This document shows, one piece after another, positions 34,570-44,510 of a DNA stretch of 64,000 nucleotides. Made by a program: the position numbers and the translations under genes. The DNA is from Staphylococcus kloosii (GTDB taxonomy: Bacteria; Bacillota; Bacilli; Staphylococcales; Staphylococcaceae), in NCBI RefSeq assembly GCF_003019255.1, contig NZ_CP027846.1, positions 806,001 through 870,000 of the forward strand, given 5' to 3'. The notes below the pieces were generated by a model. It was not told the DNA's origin. It did not search any database and saw only the letters and a program-made list of their open reading frames with translations. Position 1 is the stretch's first letter. The number at the start of each line of letters is the position of its first letter.

Positions 34570-35967
34570 ATGGATACATCTCGAACCTTTAAAGGAGATA
34601 ATCGACTTCTTTTAGGGATATTTTTAGCAGTAATTACTTTTTGGTTATTTGCCCAATCATTAGTTAATATCGTCCCTGATTTACAAAAATCATATAGTAC
34701 GAATGACGGTATTATTAGCACTGCAGTGAGCTTAACAGCTTTATTGTGCGGTTTGTTTGTCGTTGGTACTGGCGGTCTAGCAGATAGATACGGCAGAATG
34801 AAAATGATATATATAGGTTTAGTGCTGAACATTATTGGCTCAATACTAATAGTAATACCGGGTAATGGACTAGCTTCATTGTTAGTCATTGGTAGAGGCG
34901 TACAAGGATTGTCTGCTGCCTTTATTATGCCTGCTACTTTAGCAGTAATTAATGAATATTATATTGGTAAAGATCGTCAGAGAGCTTTGACGTATTGGTC
35001 AATAGCTTCTTGGGGTGGTGGTGGTATAACTTCATTTTTCGGTGGTATTATGGCTACTTATTTAGGATGGCGTTCAATATTTATCGTCTCAATTATTGTC
35101 ACAATAATTGCAATGATTTTAATTAAACACACACCTGAAACAAGAGCGCCATTAACGCAAAAAGCTAAAAATGCTAAATTTGATTTTAGTGGCTTAGTGA
35201 TATTAATTATTGCAATGTTAAGTATTAATTTAATTATTACGCAATCATCACATTTTGGTATAACATCACCATTAATTTTAAGTTTAAGTGCGTTGTTTAT
35301 CATTGCAATGATTGCTTTTGTTATTGTAGAACAAAAACTTGTTAACCCACTCATCGATTTTAAAGTTTTTAAACATAAAGCTTATAGTGGTGCAACGATT
35401 TCTAACTTTATGCTTAATGCAGTAGCAGGGACACTTATTGTAGCAAACACGTATTTTCAGTCTGGATTACATTTCAATTCATTCCAATCTGGTGCAATGT
35501 CTATCACATATTTAATTTCAGTGTTAATTATGATTCCGGTTGGTGAAAAAATAATGCAAGCAATCGGTCCTAAAAAACCTATGTTGTGGGGAGCTGCATT
35601 AAATGCACTTGGAATAATTTTAATTTCCTTTACTTTCTTATCATCTATGTATTATATCGTCATATGTATTGTTGGATATTTACTATATGGTATAGGACTA
35701 GGAATATACGCGACTCCTTCAACGGATACGGCAGTTACGACAGCGCCAGAAGATAAAGTAGGCGTAGCCTCAGGAATTTATAAAATGGCATCTTCACTAG
35801 GTAATTCATTTGGTGTAGCAATTTCTGCCACTGTATTTAGTGTTATGACTGCACATTACAATGTACATCTGGGTGCTATGTACGGATTCTTCTTTGATGC
35901 ACTACTAGCTATATTAGGATTTGTTGCAGTATTAGTCTTTGTTCCTAGAAATCAAAGTAATATATAA
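34570..35967 (+). CDS. norB: Multidrug (quinolone) efflux MFS transporter NorB
   Basis: This 465-residue, 14-segment DHA2-type pump has a close N-terminal match to S. aureus NorB (ITFWLFAQSLVNIVPDL, GTGGLADRYGRMKMIYIGL, QGLSAAFIMPATLAVI, YYIGKDRQRALTYWSI) and the C-terminal IYATPSTDTAVTTAPEDKVGVASGIYKMAS. In S. aureus NorB exports quinolones, quaternary ammonium compounds and host fatty acids and helps survival in abscesses. The ATG at 34570 follows TTTAGGAGG. The long upstream region suggests complex regulation. Confidence 0.9.
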   Translation: MDTSRTFKGDNRLLLGIFLAVITFWLFAQSLVNIVPDLQKSYSTNDGIISTAVSLTALLCGLFVVGTGGLADRYGRMKMIYIGLVLNIIGSILIVIPGNGLASLLVIGRGVQGLSAAFIMPATLAVINEYYIGKDRQRALTYWSIASWGGGGITSFFGGIMATYLGWRSIFIVSIIVTIIAMILIKHTPETRAPLTQKAKNAKFDFSGLVILIIAMLSINLIITQSSHFGITSPLILSLSALFIIAMIAFVIVEQKLVNPLIDFKVFKHKAYSGATISNFMLNAVAGTLIVANTYFQSGLHFNSFQSGAMSITYLISVLIMIPVGEKIMQAIGPKKPMLWGAALNALGIILISFTFLSSMYYIVICIVGYLLYGIGLGIYATPSTDTAVTTAPEDKVGVASGIYKMASSLGNSFGVAISATVFSVMTAHYNVHLGAMYGFFFDALLAILGFVAVLVFVPRNQSNI

Positions 35968-35972
35968 ATTAT

Positions 35973-36046
35973 AAAGAGTTTAAGTAATAAATATGAGTAT
36001 CAACTGTTAAAGTTGTTGTCATTTTTATATTGCTTAAACTCTTTTT
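35973..36046 (+). terminator. Terminator after norB
   Basis: AAAGAGTTTAAG and CTTAAACTCTTT form the outer stem, closing a long loop that has its own small CAAC/GTTG hairpin. TTTTTG follows. Confidence 0.75.
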
Positions 36047-36088
36047 GCTTTTATTTGCTATATGTTTAAAGAAAATATTATACTCATA

Positions 36089-36102
36089 TAAAAGCGTTTT
36101 CA
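36089..36102 (+). promoter_or_regulatory. cre site directly before the RocB-like gene
   Basis: TAAAAGCGTTTTCA differs from the cre consensus only at position 2. It ends immediately before the AAAGGGGTG ribosome binding site, so CcpA binding would block transcript elongation. Confidence 0.68.
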
Positions 36103-36119
36103 AAGGGGTGAATGAAGCT

Positions 36120-37721
36120 ATGGGATTACTATGGCAAACATATGAGGATAGGGAACAATTATTAAAAGATCTGGTTAATCAAGAAACGATTACCAATTCA
36201 CCGGGAGAGTTAAAATTCCCTAAACTAGTAGAGCAAAAATTATTGAAATTGGACTATTTTCAACAACATCAGGAACATATTACATTAGCTAAGACAGAAG
36301 ATAACAAGGATCTTGTTAATGCTCTGTATAAAGGAGCGACGGCTACTAAAACTGTAGTCTTAATAAGCCATTTTGATACAGTGGGGATAGATGATTTTAC
36401 CACATATAAAGATGCTGCATGTAATCCAGATAAATTAGCACAACTTTTTACTGAAAATAGGGGTAATTTAAGCGATGCCGCAGTTGAGGATTTACAATCA
36501 GGTGATTATTTATTTGGACGAGGCATCATGGATATGAAGGCAGGACTAATGTTACATTTATCATTACTTGAAAAAGCAAGTACAGAACAATGGGATGTGA
36601 ATTTATTACTTGTAACTGTTCCAGATGAAGAGGTTAACTCTTCAGGTATGCGTAAAGCAGTGGAAGTCATCGAACAATACCAACAAGATTTTAATCTTGA
36701 TATTGCTTTACATTTAAATAGTGAGCCTACTTTCCAACAAGAAACAGGTGACCCAAGTCATGCCATTTACAGTGGTTCTATAGGGAAAATAATGCCAGGC
36801 GTGTTATGTTATGGTATCGAAACACATGTTGGTAATCCATTGAGTGGTTTAAGTTCAAATTATATGAATAGTTACATTACACAAGCAATAGAATATAATC
36901 GTCAATTTAAAGAACAGTATGAAGGTGAGTTTACACCGGTACCAGTTGCGATAGTTAATAAAGATATTAAAGAAGCGTATGACGTCCAAACACCATTTAG
37001 GACGTTTGCTTTATATAATATGTTCTTATTCAATAAAACACCACAAGCTTTATATCGCCAGTTTTTAGATGTAGTTATTAAAGCCGTCGAACGTTGTGAA
37101 AGCGATTGGCTGAATATTTTAGAACAAGAAAATTTGCAGTTTGATTCAAAAATTAATGTACTTACATATGAGCAATTAAAACAATATGCAGTTGAGCAAT
37201 ACGGTCAAGATTATATCGATAGCCTGATTGATGAGGTGTTAAATAATACACCAGAATTACATTTGCAAAGTGTTAAAATAGCAGATGAATTAATGAAAAT
37301 TTGTCGCGACATTACACCAGCTGTAGTCACTTTTTTCGCACCACCATATTATCCGGCTGTCAATTCTTCACAAGAACCGATCGTCAATGATATTATCAAC
37401 ACAGTTACAGAAATTAATAACCAACAGTTTAAACGGGCGACGCGTCGAATTAATTATTTTAATGGTATTAGTGATTCAAGCTATTTAAACTTAAATACCA
37501 GTGTGGAAAAAATGGAAGTATATGCAGATAATACACCAAGCTTTAATCATACATACCATATTCCATTTGATACGATTAAAAATATTAGCGCACCAATTAT
37601 ATTATGTGGGCCAAGAGGTAATGATGCGCACAAGGTAAGTGAACGTTTAAACAAGACGAGTGCATTTACAGAGTTGCCTATTGTTTTGGAAGCAATTATA
37701 AAACAATATTTCTGTAAATAG
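36120..37721 (+). CDS. M20-family peptidase, RocB-like
   Basis: This 533-residue cytoplasmic zinc peptidase-like protein carries M20 motifs: VVLISHFDTVGI, GRGIMDMKAGLMLH and LLVTVPDEEVNSSGM. Length and TRRINYFNGISDSSYLNL match the RocB-type branch (arginine-utilisation protein RocB of Bacillus), whose reaction is not established. The ATG at 36120 follows AAAGGGGTG; earlier in-frame codons lie inside the norB terminator and cre. The cre site implies repression by glucose, in keeping with amino-acid catabolism. Confidence 0.85.
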   Translation: MGLLWQTYEDREQLLKDLVNQETITNSPGELKFPKLVEQKLLKLDYFQQHQEHITLAKTEDNKDLVNALYKGATATKTVVLISHFDTVGIDDFTTYKDAACNPDKLAQLFTENRGNLSDAAVEDLQSGDYLFGRGIMDMKAGLMLHLSLLEKASTEQWDVNLLLVTVPDEEVNSSGMRKAVEVIEQYQQDFNLDIALHLNSEPTFQQETGDPSHAIYSGSIGKIMPGVLCYGIETHVGNPLSGLSSNYMNSYITQAIEYNRQFKEQYEGEFTPVPVAIVNKDIKEAYDVQTPFRTFALYNMFLFNKTPQALYRQFLDVVIKAVERCESDWLNILEQENLQFDSKINVLTYEQLKQYAVEQYGQDYIDSLIDEVLNNTPELHLQSVKIADELMKICRDITPAVVTFFAPPYYPAVNSSQEPIVNDIINTVTEINNQQFKRATRRINYFNGISDSSYLNLNTSVEKMEVYADNTPSFNHTYHIPFDTIKNISAPIILCGPRGNDAHKVSERLNKTSAFTELPIVLEAIIKQYFCK

Positions 37722-37782
37722 TTGTGCAAAAAATATTATTTAAGTTATATTTATTATTAGATGAATTTATGGAGTGTTGTAT

Positions 37783-38223
37783 ATGGTTAATGCATACAAA
37801 GACTTTTGGAAAAGGTATGTAGATTTTACTAATAAATCTAATAGACAAGAATTTTGGATACCTGTATTAACGCATATAATAATCATTTTTGTCGTAGCAA
37901 TTATCGGAATGGCTGCATTTATAGCAGGTTCTTTTGTTGTCGGCGCAATATTGTCTGCACTCGTTGGAATTTTTGTATTGGCTAATATCATTCCAATGAT
38001 TGCTATAACGATGCGTAGATTTTATGATGCGGGACGTAAAAGAATGACGGCATTAATATTAATTATATTATCGCTTGTCTTAGATGTTTCTTTTGATATT
38101 GTGCAAGTGAATGGTGTAGCTATATTCTTAAATGTAGTGACATTTATTTGTACTATTATATTAGTAGTAATTGCCTTGCTTCCATCAAAGCATGTAGCAG
38201 AAAATGAACTGAAATGGCTATAA
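37783..38223 (+). CDS. DUF805 membrane protein
   Basis: This 146-residue protein has the DUF805 layout: a short N-terminal amphipathic piece YKDFWKRYVDFTNKSNRQEFW, four hydrophobic segments, and the RRFYDAGRKRM loop between the second and third. Function of the family is unknown. The ATG at 37783 follows ATGGAGTG; an in-frame GTG at 37774 would start within the RBS. Confidence 0.85.
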   Translation: MVNAYKDFWKRYVDFTNKSNRQEFWIPVLTHIIIIFVVAIIGMAAFIAGSFVVGAILSALVGIFVLANIIPMIAITMRRFYDAGRKRMTALILIILSLVLDVSFDIVQVNGVAIFLNVVTFICTIILVVIALLPSKHVAENELKWL

Positions 38224-38243
38224 TAATAATATAGCAAAATAAT

Positions 38244-38284
38244 AAGCACCGTAACTCACTTTAATAGCGGGTTAGGGTGCTTTT
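38244..38284. terminator. Bidirectional terminator between DUF805 and GNAT genes
   Basis: AAGCACCGTAACTC and GGGTTAGGGTGCTT pair with one bulge/mismatch each, with T-rich flanks on both strands. Confidence 0.75.
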
Positions 38285-38285
38285 A

Positions 38286-38786
38286 TTAATTGTCGTGTTC
38301 TGTGCGATAGTAATCCATTCTAATTTCTTGATAAGTCTTACCAAAATATACAGGCGCTGTATTTTGTGTTCTTTTGAAGCCTACTTGTTCGTAAAAATTA
38401 ATTGCATTGTCATTTTCTTCAACTACCCACAATGTCACGTTGTCTGGATATGATAGCTCGAGGGCACGTTGAGTTAATGCGAAACCAATCATATGACTTT
38501 GATATTCTTCGAGTAAATATAATGCGAAAATTTCACTCCAGTCATCATTATCATTTTGTTCTTCAGTTTTTCCAAATGAAATAAAACCAACTACCTCGTC
38601 ATCGATAATTGCAACAAGTGTAGGTGCATTTTGAGAAAAAGATTTTTTAATAAATTGATGTCGGTCAAGATCTTCTAAATAGTTATCTACTGAGAGTGGT
38701 GTATATGTTTCCATCCAACTTTCATAGTGGACGATGGCTTTTCCTTGTTTATCTTCTTCACGCATTTCTCTAATCGTAAACTCCAT
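38286..38786 (-). CDS. GNAT-family N-acetyltransferase
   Basis: This 166-residue acetyl-CoA-dependent acetyltransferase has IREMREEDKQGKAIVHYESW at the N-terminus and strand-4/5 motif VVGFISFGKT. Its acetyl-CoA-binding region is LYLLEEYQSHMIGFALTQRAL, with histidine and methionine in the usual glycine positions. NAINFYEQVGFKRTQ closes the fold. The substrate is unknown. The RBS is GAGGAGGG. It is monocistronic. Confidence 0.85.
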   Translation of the reverse strand: MEFTIREMREEDKQGKAIVHYESWMETYTPLSVDNYLEDLDRHQFIKKSFSQNAPTLVAIIDDEVVGFISFGKTEEQNDNDDWSEIFALYLLEEYQSHMIGFALTQRALELSYPDNVTLWVVEENDNAINFYEQVGFKRTQNTAPVYFGKTYQEIRMDYYRTEHDN

Positions 38787-38896
38787 ACCAGACCCTCCTC
38801 ATTCGTTAAATTGATACAATTATAGCACTTTTAAATAAATAAAAAAATTAAAAGAACTGTAATTAAAGTTTGTAAAAACTCTACTAATTTAAATAT

Positions 38897-38947
38897 AAAA
38901 ACCTCTACTAAGTAACTTAAAAATGTTAAAAGTTTCTTAGTAGAGGT
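38897..38947 (-). terminator. Terminator after the CPA1 antiporter gene
   Basis: ACCTCTACTAAG and CTTAGTAGAGGT form a perfect 12-bp stem with a long loop. On the minus strand TTTTTATATTT follows. Confidence 0.85.
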
Positions 38948-38957
38948 GTATTAAATA

Positions 38958-40979
38958 TTAGTGTGACGACATGACGATTTCATTGTAGTTAATATTTTCA
39001 CGAATCTGAGATGCTACCTTATCGTCGATTTTTTGCTGTTCTATTAATTGGTCTAAAAATTGTCGTTGTAAATAGAGTCCTTCTAATTTTTGAGCTGAAG
39101 TTTGAGTTGGAATGAGACCTTTTTTAATTTTACTTTTGTTTCTAATACTAGATAAACGTTGTTGATACTTGTTTAGCACGATACTAACTTCTAAGTAATT
39201 ATCCTCATTTTGCTCTTGCTTCAAACGTTTAATAACTTGATGGTTGATTGTACGTATAACGTTTTTAACTTCTTGATAATGCGACTTGAATTGTTCAATT
39301 TCATTATCATCGCTATGACGTTTAGCTCTAAAACGTAAAATTAAAATTTTAATCACAGTTTTAATTTTATATGTGCTTGACGCTTCCTTAAATTGACGAG
39401 TATTTTCAAGCAACGCGCGATAGTTAAGTAATGTTTGCCTATCTAGCTTGTCTTGATCTATTAATTGCTCTAAAGTTGCTGTTTCTACTTGACTCGCTAT
39501 ACTTTCTAAACGTTGTACTTCTTGGCTGTTTTTATTATCAGGATCTAAATTTAATAAGAAGAATAACTCTTCATAATAATCAGATAGAATAGCCTGGTAA
39601 TTTTGATTGTCTTGTTCTTTAGATAATTTTTTAAAATGAAAAATAACTTTTTGAACTATATAGACTTTCGCCGTTTGATAACTCATAGATGTCGAAATAG
39701 ACTTAGTTTCTGATGGTGTAATTAATGGGAGCACTATTTGAGCTAGTACTAAACTAATTAACACCATTAATGATGCTATAAAGAGTAAATCGTTTTTGTA
39801 ATGAAATGGCGTATGATTTGCTAGTAATGTCGGTAAAGTCAATGCCATCGACAGCGATATCGTACCGTGAATACCACACATGGTCATTGTAAATGCGTAT
39901 TGAAGTCGATTAACTGGTCGTTCTTCACCGTCATCTAAATAAGATTGAATATTGTTTGGATAGTAAAACACTTTATATAAAGCAAAGACCCAAATAAAAC
40001 GGAATGCATAGATAGCCAATGCTATAAGTAATGTAGTGATAATTAAAAATGAAATATTGTCACGCTCATGAGCAATAATTTCTGAAACAACTTTAGGAAT
40101 GATATAACCCAATACAACAAAGACGAAACCGTTAAGTGCATAACTTAAAGTATTCCAAATTTGATTATAGTTCATTTGTAATTCGGTTTGTGCACGAATT
40201 AAACGATCACGTTCAAATCCGTGGATTAAACCAGCGATAACAACTGCGATAATACCTGATGCATGGAATTGCTCAGCTATTAAGTAAGTAGCAAAAGGTG
40301 TTAATAATTGGATGAAAATAAGCGTATTACTATCTTTTAAAGATTTAGTAGTTGTTAAGTATATTCTCAAGCGTATAATCGCAAAACCAATAATTAAGCC
40401 TATAAGTACACCTAATATAGTTGAGATAACAAATTGTTCCACTGCATGAATCGCAGAGAAGGCACCTGTAACTAAAGCTGTTACAGCGATTTTAAATGAG
40501 ATAATACCTGCAGCATCATTGAGTAATGATTCTCCTTCTAAAATCGTTATTGAACCTTTAGGTAAGATTTTTCCTTTTGTAATTGCTTGTACCGCAACTG
40601 CATCGGTAGGGCATAATATTGCGGCGATAGCAAAAGCAGCTGGCATTGGTAAGTTTGGCCAAATCCAATGGATGAAAAAGCCGACGCCAATAACAGTAGC
40701 GAATACTAAAGCCATTGCCATTAAAATAATTGGTTTACGGTATTCTAATAATTTAGTACGTGAAACATGTGTACCCTCCACAAATAATAGTGGAGCGATA
40801 ACCGCCATCATAAATACTTCAGAATTAAATTCGAAGTGTATGGGAATAGGTAGAACAAATAGACAAACGCCTAGAGCTATTTGAATAAAAGCCATTGGAA
40901 TCTTTTCGAATTTATTATGTATAACTGAACTGACGATAACGGCCATTATAAAAATTAAAAAAGCTTCTAATAATAACAT
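38958..40979 (-). CDS. Na+/H+ antiporter (CPA1/NhaP type)
   Basis: This 673-residue protein has ~11-12 membrane segments in its first ~420 residues, including the ion-binding ILCPTDAVAV and ILEGESLLNDAAGI motifs of NhaP/NhaG exchangers. A charged ~240-residue cytoplasmic tail follows, rich in predicted helix (FKKLSKEQDNQNYQAILSDY, QVIKRLKQEQNED). It exports Na+ or K+ for protons. I start at 40979 after AAAGGGAG; the upstream extension is unsupported. Long tails of this kind usually regulate activity. Confidence 0.9.
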   Translation of the reverse strand: MLLLEAFLIFIMAVIVSSVIHNKFEKIPMAFIQIALGVCLFVLPIPIHFEFNSEVFMMAVIAPLLFVEGTHVSRTKLLEYRKPIILMAMALVFATVIGVGFFIHWIWPNLPMPAAFAIAAILCPTDAVAVQAITKGKILPKGSITILEGESLLNDAAGIISFKIAVTALVTGAFSAIHAVEQFVISTILGVLIGLIIGFAIIRLRIYLTTTKSLKDSNTLIFIQLLTPFATYLIAEQFHASGIIAVVIAGLIHGFERDRLIRAQTELQMNYNQIWNTLSYALNGFVFVVLGYIIPKVVSEIIAHERDNISFLIITTLLIALAIYAFRFIWVFALYKVFYYPNNIQSYLDDGEERPVNRLQYAFTMTMCGIHGTISLSMALTLPTLLANHTPFHYKNDLLFIASLMVLISLVLAQIVLPLITPSETKSISTSMSYQTAKVYIVQKVIFHFKKLSKEQDNQNYQAILSDYYEELFFLLNLDPDNKNSQEVQRLESIASQVETATLEQLIDQDKLDRQTLLNYRALLENTRQFKEASSTYKIKTVIKILILRFRAKRHSDDNEIEQFKSHYQEVKNVIRTINHQVIKRLKQEQNEDNYLEVSIVLNKYQQRLSSIRNKSKIKKGLIPTQTSAQKLEGLYLQRQFLDQLIEQQKIDDKVASQIRENINYNEIVMSSH

Positions 40980-41168
40980 AAGTACTCCCTTTTTAGTTTT
41001 AGTACTATTTATTTTATCATGACGAACGTAAGAATAAACGCAATAGAGTTTAATATAATTAAATTGAAAAAATAATGTAGTTTTCATGTAATAATGGGCT
41101 AATTAATAATAAAAATAATGCTGATATGTCATAATTAATAAGATATAAACAATAGAAGAGGGATTGAA

Positions 41169-41978
41169 ATGAAAATTGGTGTAATAGCGGACTTACATAT
41201 TGATAGAGGGAATAAGTATTCACCTGAAGACTTTGAATATTGTCTGATAAAGACCGCTCAAAATAAAGATATAGAACTATTACTTATAGCCGGAGACATT
41301 TCAAATAATTATCAAATGACTGCAAATTATATAAATAAAATTAAGCAGTTGCTCAACATCCCTGTATTATTTATTCCTGGCAATCATGATTTTTGGACGA
41401 ATGATACTGACAGATCATCATTAGAAATATTAGATTTTTATTTGAACATGAATGAATGTTTAATTGATAGACCGTATTGTATCAACGATGAATGGGCGAT
41501 TGTAGGTAATACGGCTTGGTATGATTATAGTTATGGTGATAGTAAATTTTCTGAAGAACGCTTAGCGCAACGTAAATATTATGGCGCTACATGGCAAGAT
41601 AAAGAAAAAATCGACTGGCCATTGAACGACCAATCGATGTCTGAATTAGCATTAAAACAAACCGAAAAAGATCTAGCTAAAGTAAAAGATAAGAAAATAA
41701 TATTGATGACACATATTGTGACGCATAGTCAATTTGTTGTACCGACACCACATCGCATTTTTGATTACTTTAACGCATTTATAGGTACATCAAAATTTAA
41801 TAAGCTATATAACACATACCCAATTAAGTACAGCATTATGGGGCATGTACATTTTCGAAAAAGTGTAGAAGAAGCGGGCATTACTTATATTTGCCCTTGT
41901 TTAGGATACGAACGACAATGGCGTACCAAAGATTTACAAACCGAACTTGACAATACTTTAGTGACTATAACGGTATAA
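41169..41978 (+). CDS. Calcineurin-like metallophosphoesterase
   Basis: This 269-residue phosphoesterase has the full metal-binding series: IADLHID, LLIAGDISNN, PGNHDFW, a later LMTHIV and MGHVHFRK. Length and lack of signal peptide suggest a cytoplasmic enzyme. The substrate may be a nucleotide or phosphoprotein and cannot be told. The RBS is GAAGAGGG. It converges with the C39-like gene, ending only two bases from it. Confidence 0.88.
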   Translation: MKIGVIADLHIDRGNKYSPEDFEYCLIKTAQNKDIELLLIAGDISNNYQMTANYINKIKQLLNIPVLFIPGNHDFWTNDTDRSSLEILDFYLNMNECLIDRPYCINDEWAIVGNTAWYDYSYGDSKFSEERLAQRKYYGATWQDKEKIDWPLNDQSMSELALKQTEKDLAKVKDKKIILMTHIVTHSQFVVPTPHRIFDYFNAFIGTSKFNKLYNTYPIKYSIMGHVHFRKSVEEAGITYICPCLGYERQWRTKDLQTELDNTLVTITV

Positions 41979-41980
41979 AT

Positions 41981-42598
41981 TTAATAGTTAGTTGTTTTTA
42001 GATAAAAACTCATTTTACCCGGCGCGTTATAACTTGTTTCCATTTTATCTTTTCTAATTTTTAATATTTGTCGACGCGTTGGTACGATTGCAGGTAGATA
42101 AATTTTTTGGAATACATTTAACCATAATGGATCAATATAATAATAGTATGTCTCATCATAACCTACTAAAACAGTAGTGTGAATATTAGAGACTAATTTG
42201 GTTGGAATATTATCAAATTTAAATACACGTGACACAGGTTTTTGGCCTAAAACTGTATGATATATGACTACAGGTTGGCCATGATCGATTACTTTGGTTA
42301 ATTCGGTTAATGATTTACCCGTGCTATCTATAATGTCAGCATCGTAATTTTTTAAGTAAGGGACAATAGCATTTGGAAATATTGTCTGATGGTGGCCTAA
42401 TTTGATAGAAAAATGATGACCCACATAACCCTTATATGGATTGTTATCATGTTTGGGCCAATGACGCATTAATTTTAAAGGTGAAATATTGATATGATTA
42501 TGCCTTAAAATCATTGAGGCACACACTCCCTCACATCCCATTATAATAGGGATAGGACTTAATTGGCTTAGTGGTTTAACGTTGAGCAATTTTTGCAT
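41981..42598 (-). CDS. C39-like papain-fold peptidase
   Basis: This 205-residue protein has the Peptidase_C39_2 pattern: a Gln/Gly-Cys region GCEGVCASMILRHN with the candidate nucleophile, GQPVVIYHTV, and the histidine-aspartate part HTTVLVGYDETYYYYIDPLW. No secretion signal is visible and no bacteriocin transporter is near, so a bacteriocin-processing role is not supported. The start follows GGAGTGCC. Confidence 0.8.
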   Translation of the reverse strand: MQKLLNVKPLSQLSPIPIIMGCEGVCASMILRHNHINISPLKLMRHWPKHDNNPYKGYVGHHFSIKLGHHQTIFPNAIVPYLKNYDADIIDSTGKSLTELTKVIDHGQPVVIYHTVLGQKPVSRVFKFDNIPTKLVSNIHTTVLVGYDETYYYYIDPLWLNVFQKIYLPAIVPTRRQILKIRKDKMETSYNAPGKMSFYLKTTNY

Positions 42599-42728
42599 AA
42601 TTTAGGCACTCCATTATTGTGTGAATAATTTCTTATGAATATTATAGCGCTTATATTAAGAAAATTATTATAAAATGCTTTATAGCAGTAATCAAGAATT
42701 ATACTTTTAAAGTGAAAAGGTGATAATG

Positions 42729-43193
42729 ATGAACTATCGTGTAGAGGAAAAAGTAAGCTTTATAGTATCTGGATATATACGTGAATATGCATCTGGTCAA
42801 GAAGCACAAGAAAATATCTATCGTTTTTGGTTAGATTTTAATGAGTATAACAACGGTCAATATTTAATGGGATTAAAAAACAATCAATTAGATGGACTAG
42901 TAGGGTTGTGTATACCACGACAATCTGGAGCCATGGATTATTTGATAGGCGTATCTGTCAATAAAGCAATCAATGGTTGCGAGACCATCGAACTTCCAGT
43001 GACAAAATATATTGTATTTGATGCGGTTGGGAAAGTGCCAGAATCAATCCATCGAGCAATGAAAGAAATCCATCAGCAAGTGTTACCTAAATTGGATATC
43101 ACTTTAAAAAATGCTCCTTTCTTTGAATTGTATCATTCTGGAGATACAGGAGACGATAATTATGTAACTGAATTATGGTTTCCAATTGAATAA
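42729..43193 (+). CDS. GyrI-like effector-binding domain protein
   Basis: This 154-residue stand-alone AraC-type effector-binding (GyrI/SbmC-like) domain is marked by the VEEKVSFIVSGYIREY start, YLIGVSVN, IELPVTKYIVFDAVGKVPESI and the C-terminal VTELWFPI. There is no DNA-binding domain. Such proteins bind or sequester small hydrophobic compounds or inhibit gyrase in E. coli. I choose ATG 42729 behind AAAAGGTGAT; neighbouring ATG 42726 and GTG 42720 are closer to or within the RBS. Confidence 0.82.
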   Translation: MNYRVEEKVSFIVSGYIREYASGQEAQENIYRFWLDFNEYNNGQYLMGLKNNQLDGLVGLCIPRQSGAMDYLIGVSVNKAINGCETIELPVTKYIVFDAVGKVPESIHRAMKEIHQQVLPKLDITLKNAPFFELYHSGDTGDDNYVTELWFPIE

Positions 43194-43200
43194 TAAATAA

Positions 43201-43238
43201 ACGCCGTATATCATCAAAGTTTGATATACGGCGTCTTT
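43201..43238. terminator. Bidirectional terminator
   Basis: ACGCCGTATATCA pairs perfectly with TGATATACGGCGT (13 bp) between convergent genes, with A/T-rich flanks. Confidence 0.88.
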
Positions 43239-43239
43239 A

Positions 43240-44448
43240 TTAATTTTCTTTTATAGTTGAACGTAAATTATATTTTAGTAAGATTTCCAATATAATTATA
43301 ATAAAAGTTGTGATAATTAATACACTCACGTATGGTACAAAGCTGTACTGACCTTGTATGCCAACTAATGGTGACATTATTCCACCAAGTATAAATTGGA
43401 ACAATCCTAATAAGCTTGAAGCATTACCGCTGCCACCTGTACGAGATTCCATAGCTAATGCGAAACTCAAAGGACCAATTCCTGTAACAGGACAGACGTT
43501 TAAAAAGAAACCTATAATTAAGACCCAGATAGGTAAATGTAAGGATAATCCTATAAAGATAACAACTACACCTACAATTTGAATAAGCGTGAGTAAGATT
43601 AATAAGCTAAAGCGACTAATATATTCGACTAGTTTAGCAGTAACCTGACTCATTATAATTAAACCGATACTATTAATTGAAAAAATAATACCTAATTCTT
43701 GTGGTGATAAGCTATAAATTTTCTGCGTAATAAAAGGGCCGGCAGAAGCGAAACTAAATAGCATAACGTACGTTAAACCTTGCAACAACATAGGAATAAT
43801 AAATTTCTTTTGTTTTAATAAAGCACCAAAGTCTTTAAATATTTCAGTGAAATTTAATTGTGCCGTGTCATGTGTACGTGTTTCTTTCATTTTGAATATA
43901 GCTAATAACAATATAATAAAACTTATAATCGTTAATGCTACGAATACTGCTCTCCAGCCAGCTAAGCTCAACGCATAACCACCAAGTGGAGGGGCTAAAA
44001 TGGTAATGATACCATTAACTACAAGCAATGAAGCTAATGCTTTTGCAAGAGAGGGTCCTTCGTAATTATCACCTACAGAAGCTTTAGCAATAACAATAGC
44101 GCCACCACCTGTTAATCCTTGTATAAAGCGTAATGCTAAGAAAAATGGCAATGTAGTTGTAAAGATAGCTATAAGTGATGCAACGGTATAAATCGTAATA
44201 ATTATAAGTGCGATCTTTTTGCGTCCAAATGCATCTGATAACGGCCCAAAGATAAATTGGCCTAACGCCAATCCTATCATTGCAAATGACATCGTAAGCT
44301 GGACGTGCGATGTTGTTGAACCAAAATCTTTAAGTACGTGTGGTAATGACGAAGCATACATATCTATAGTTAAAGGACCATAAGTGGTCATAATACCTAA
44401 TACAATAATAATCATTAAAGGTAAGGGACTTTTAGTCTGTGTGTCCAT
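43240..44448 (-). CDS. Bcr/CflA-family MFS drug efflux transporter
   Basis: This 402-residue transporter has twelve hydrophobic segments and the Bcr/CflA signatures TYGPLTIDMYASSLPHV, LALGQFIFGPLSDAFGRKKI (motif A) and RFIQGLTGGGAIVIAKASVGD. LAPPLGGYALSLAGWRAVF is motif C. The family exports bicyclomycin, chloramphenicol or similar drugs; the actual substrate is unknown. The RBS is AAAGGAGAAC. It follows glycerate kinase on the same strand, with ~60 bases between them. Confidence 0.88.
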   Translation of the reverse strand: MDTQTKSPLPLMIIIVLGIMTTYGPLTIDMYASSLPHVLKDFGSTTSHVQLTMSFAMIGLALGQFIFGPLSDAFGRKKIALIIITIYTVASLIAIFTTTLPFFLALRFIQGLTGGGAIVIAKASVGDNYEGPSLAKALASLLVVNGIITILAPPLGGYALSLAGWRAVFVALTIISFIILLLAIFKMKETRTHDTAQLNFTEIFKDFGALLKQKKFIIPMLLQGLTYVMLFSFASAGPFITQKIYSLSPQELGIIFSINSIGLIIMSQVTAKLVEYISRFSLLILLTLIQIVGVVVIFIGLSLHLPIWVLIIGFFLNVCPVTGIGPLSFALAMESRTGGSGNASSLLGLFQFILGGIMSPLVGIQGQYSFVPYVSVLIITTFIIIILEILLKYNLRSTIKEN

Positions 44449-44510
44449 TTAGTGTTCTCCTTTATTTAACAGTCAGTTGTTAATTATAACGTTAGTCTAT
44501 TATTTTGTAA

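Noticed and set aside
37038..37112. Frameshift or truncation in the RocB-like gene
   Set aside because: The frame is continuous from 36120 to 37721 with M20 motifs in order. Sequence divergence from shorter M20 peptidases reflects the RocB branch.
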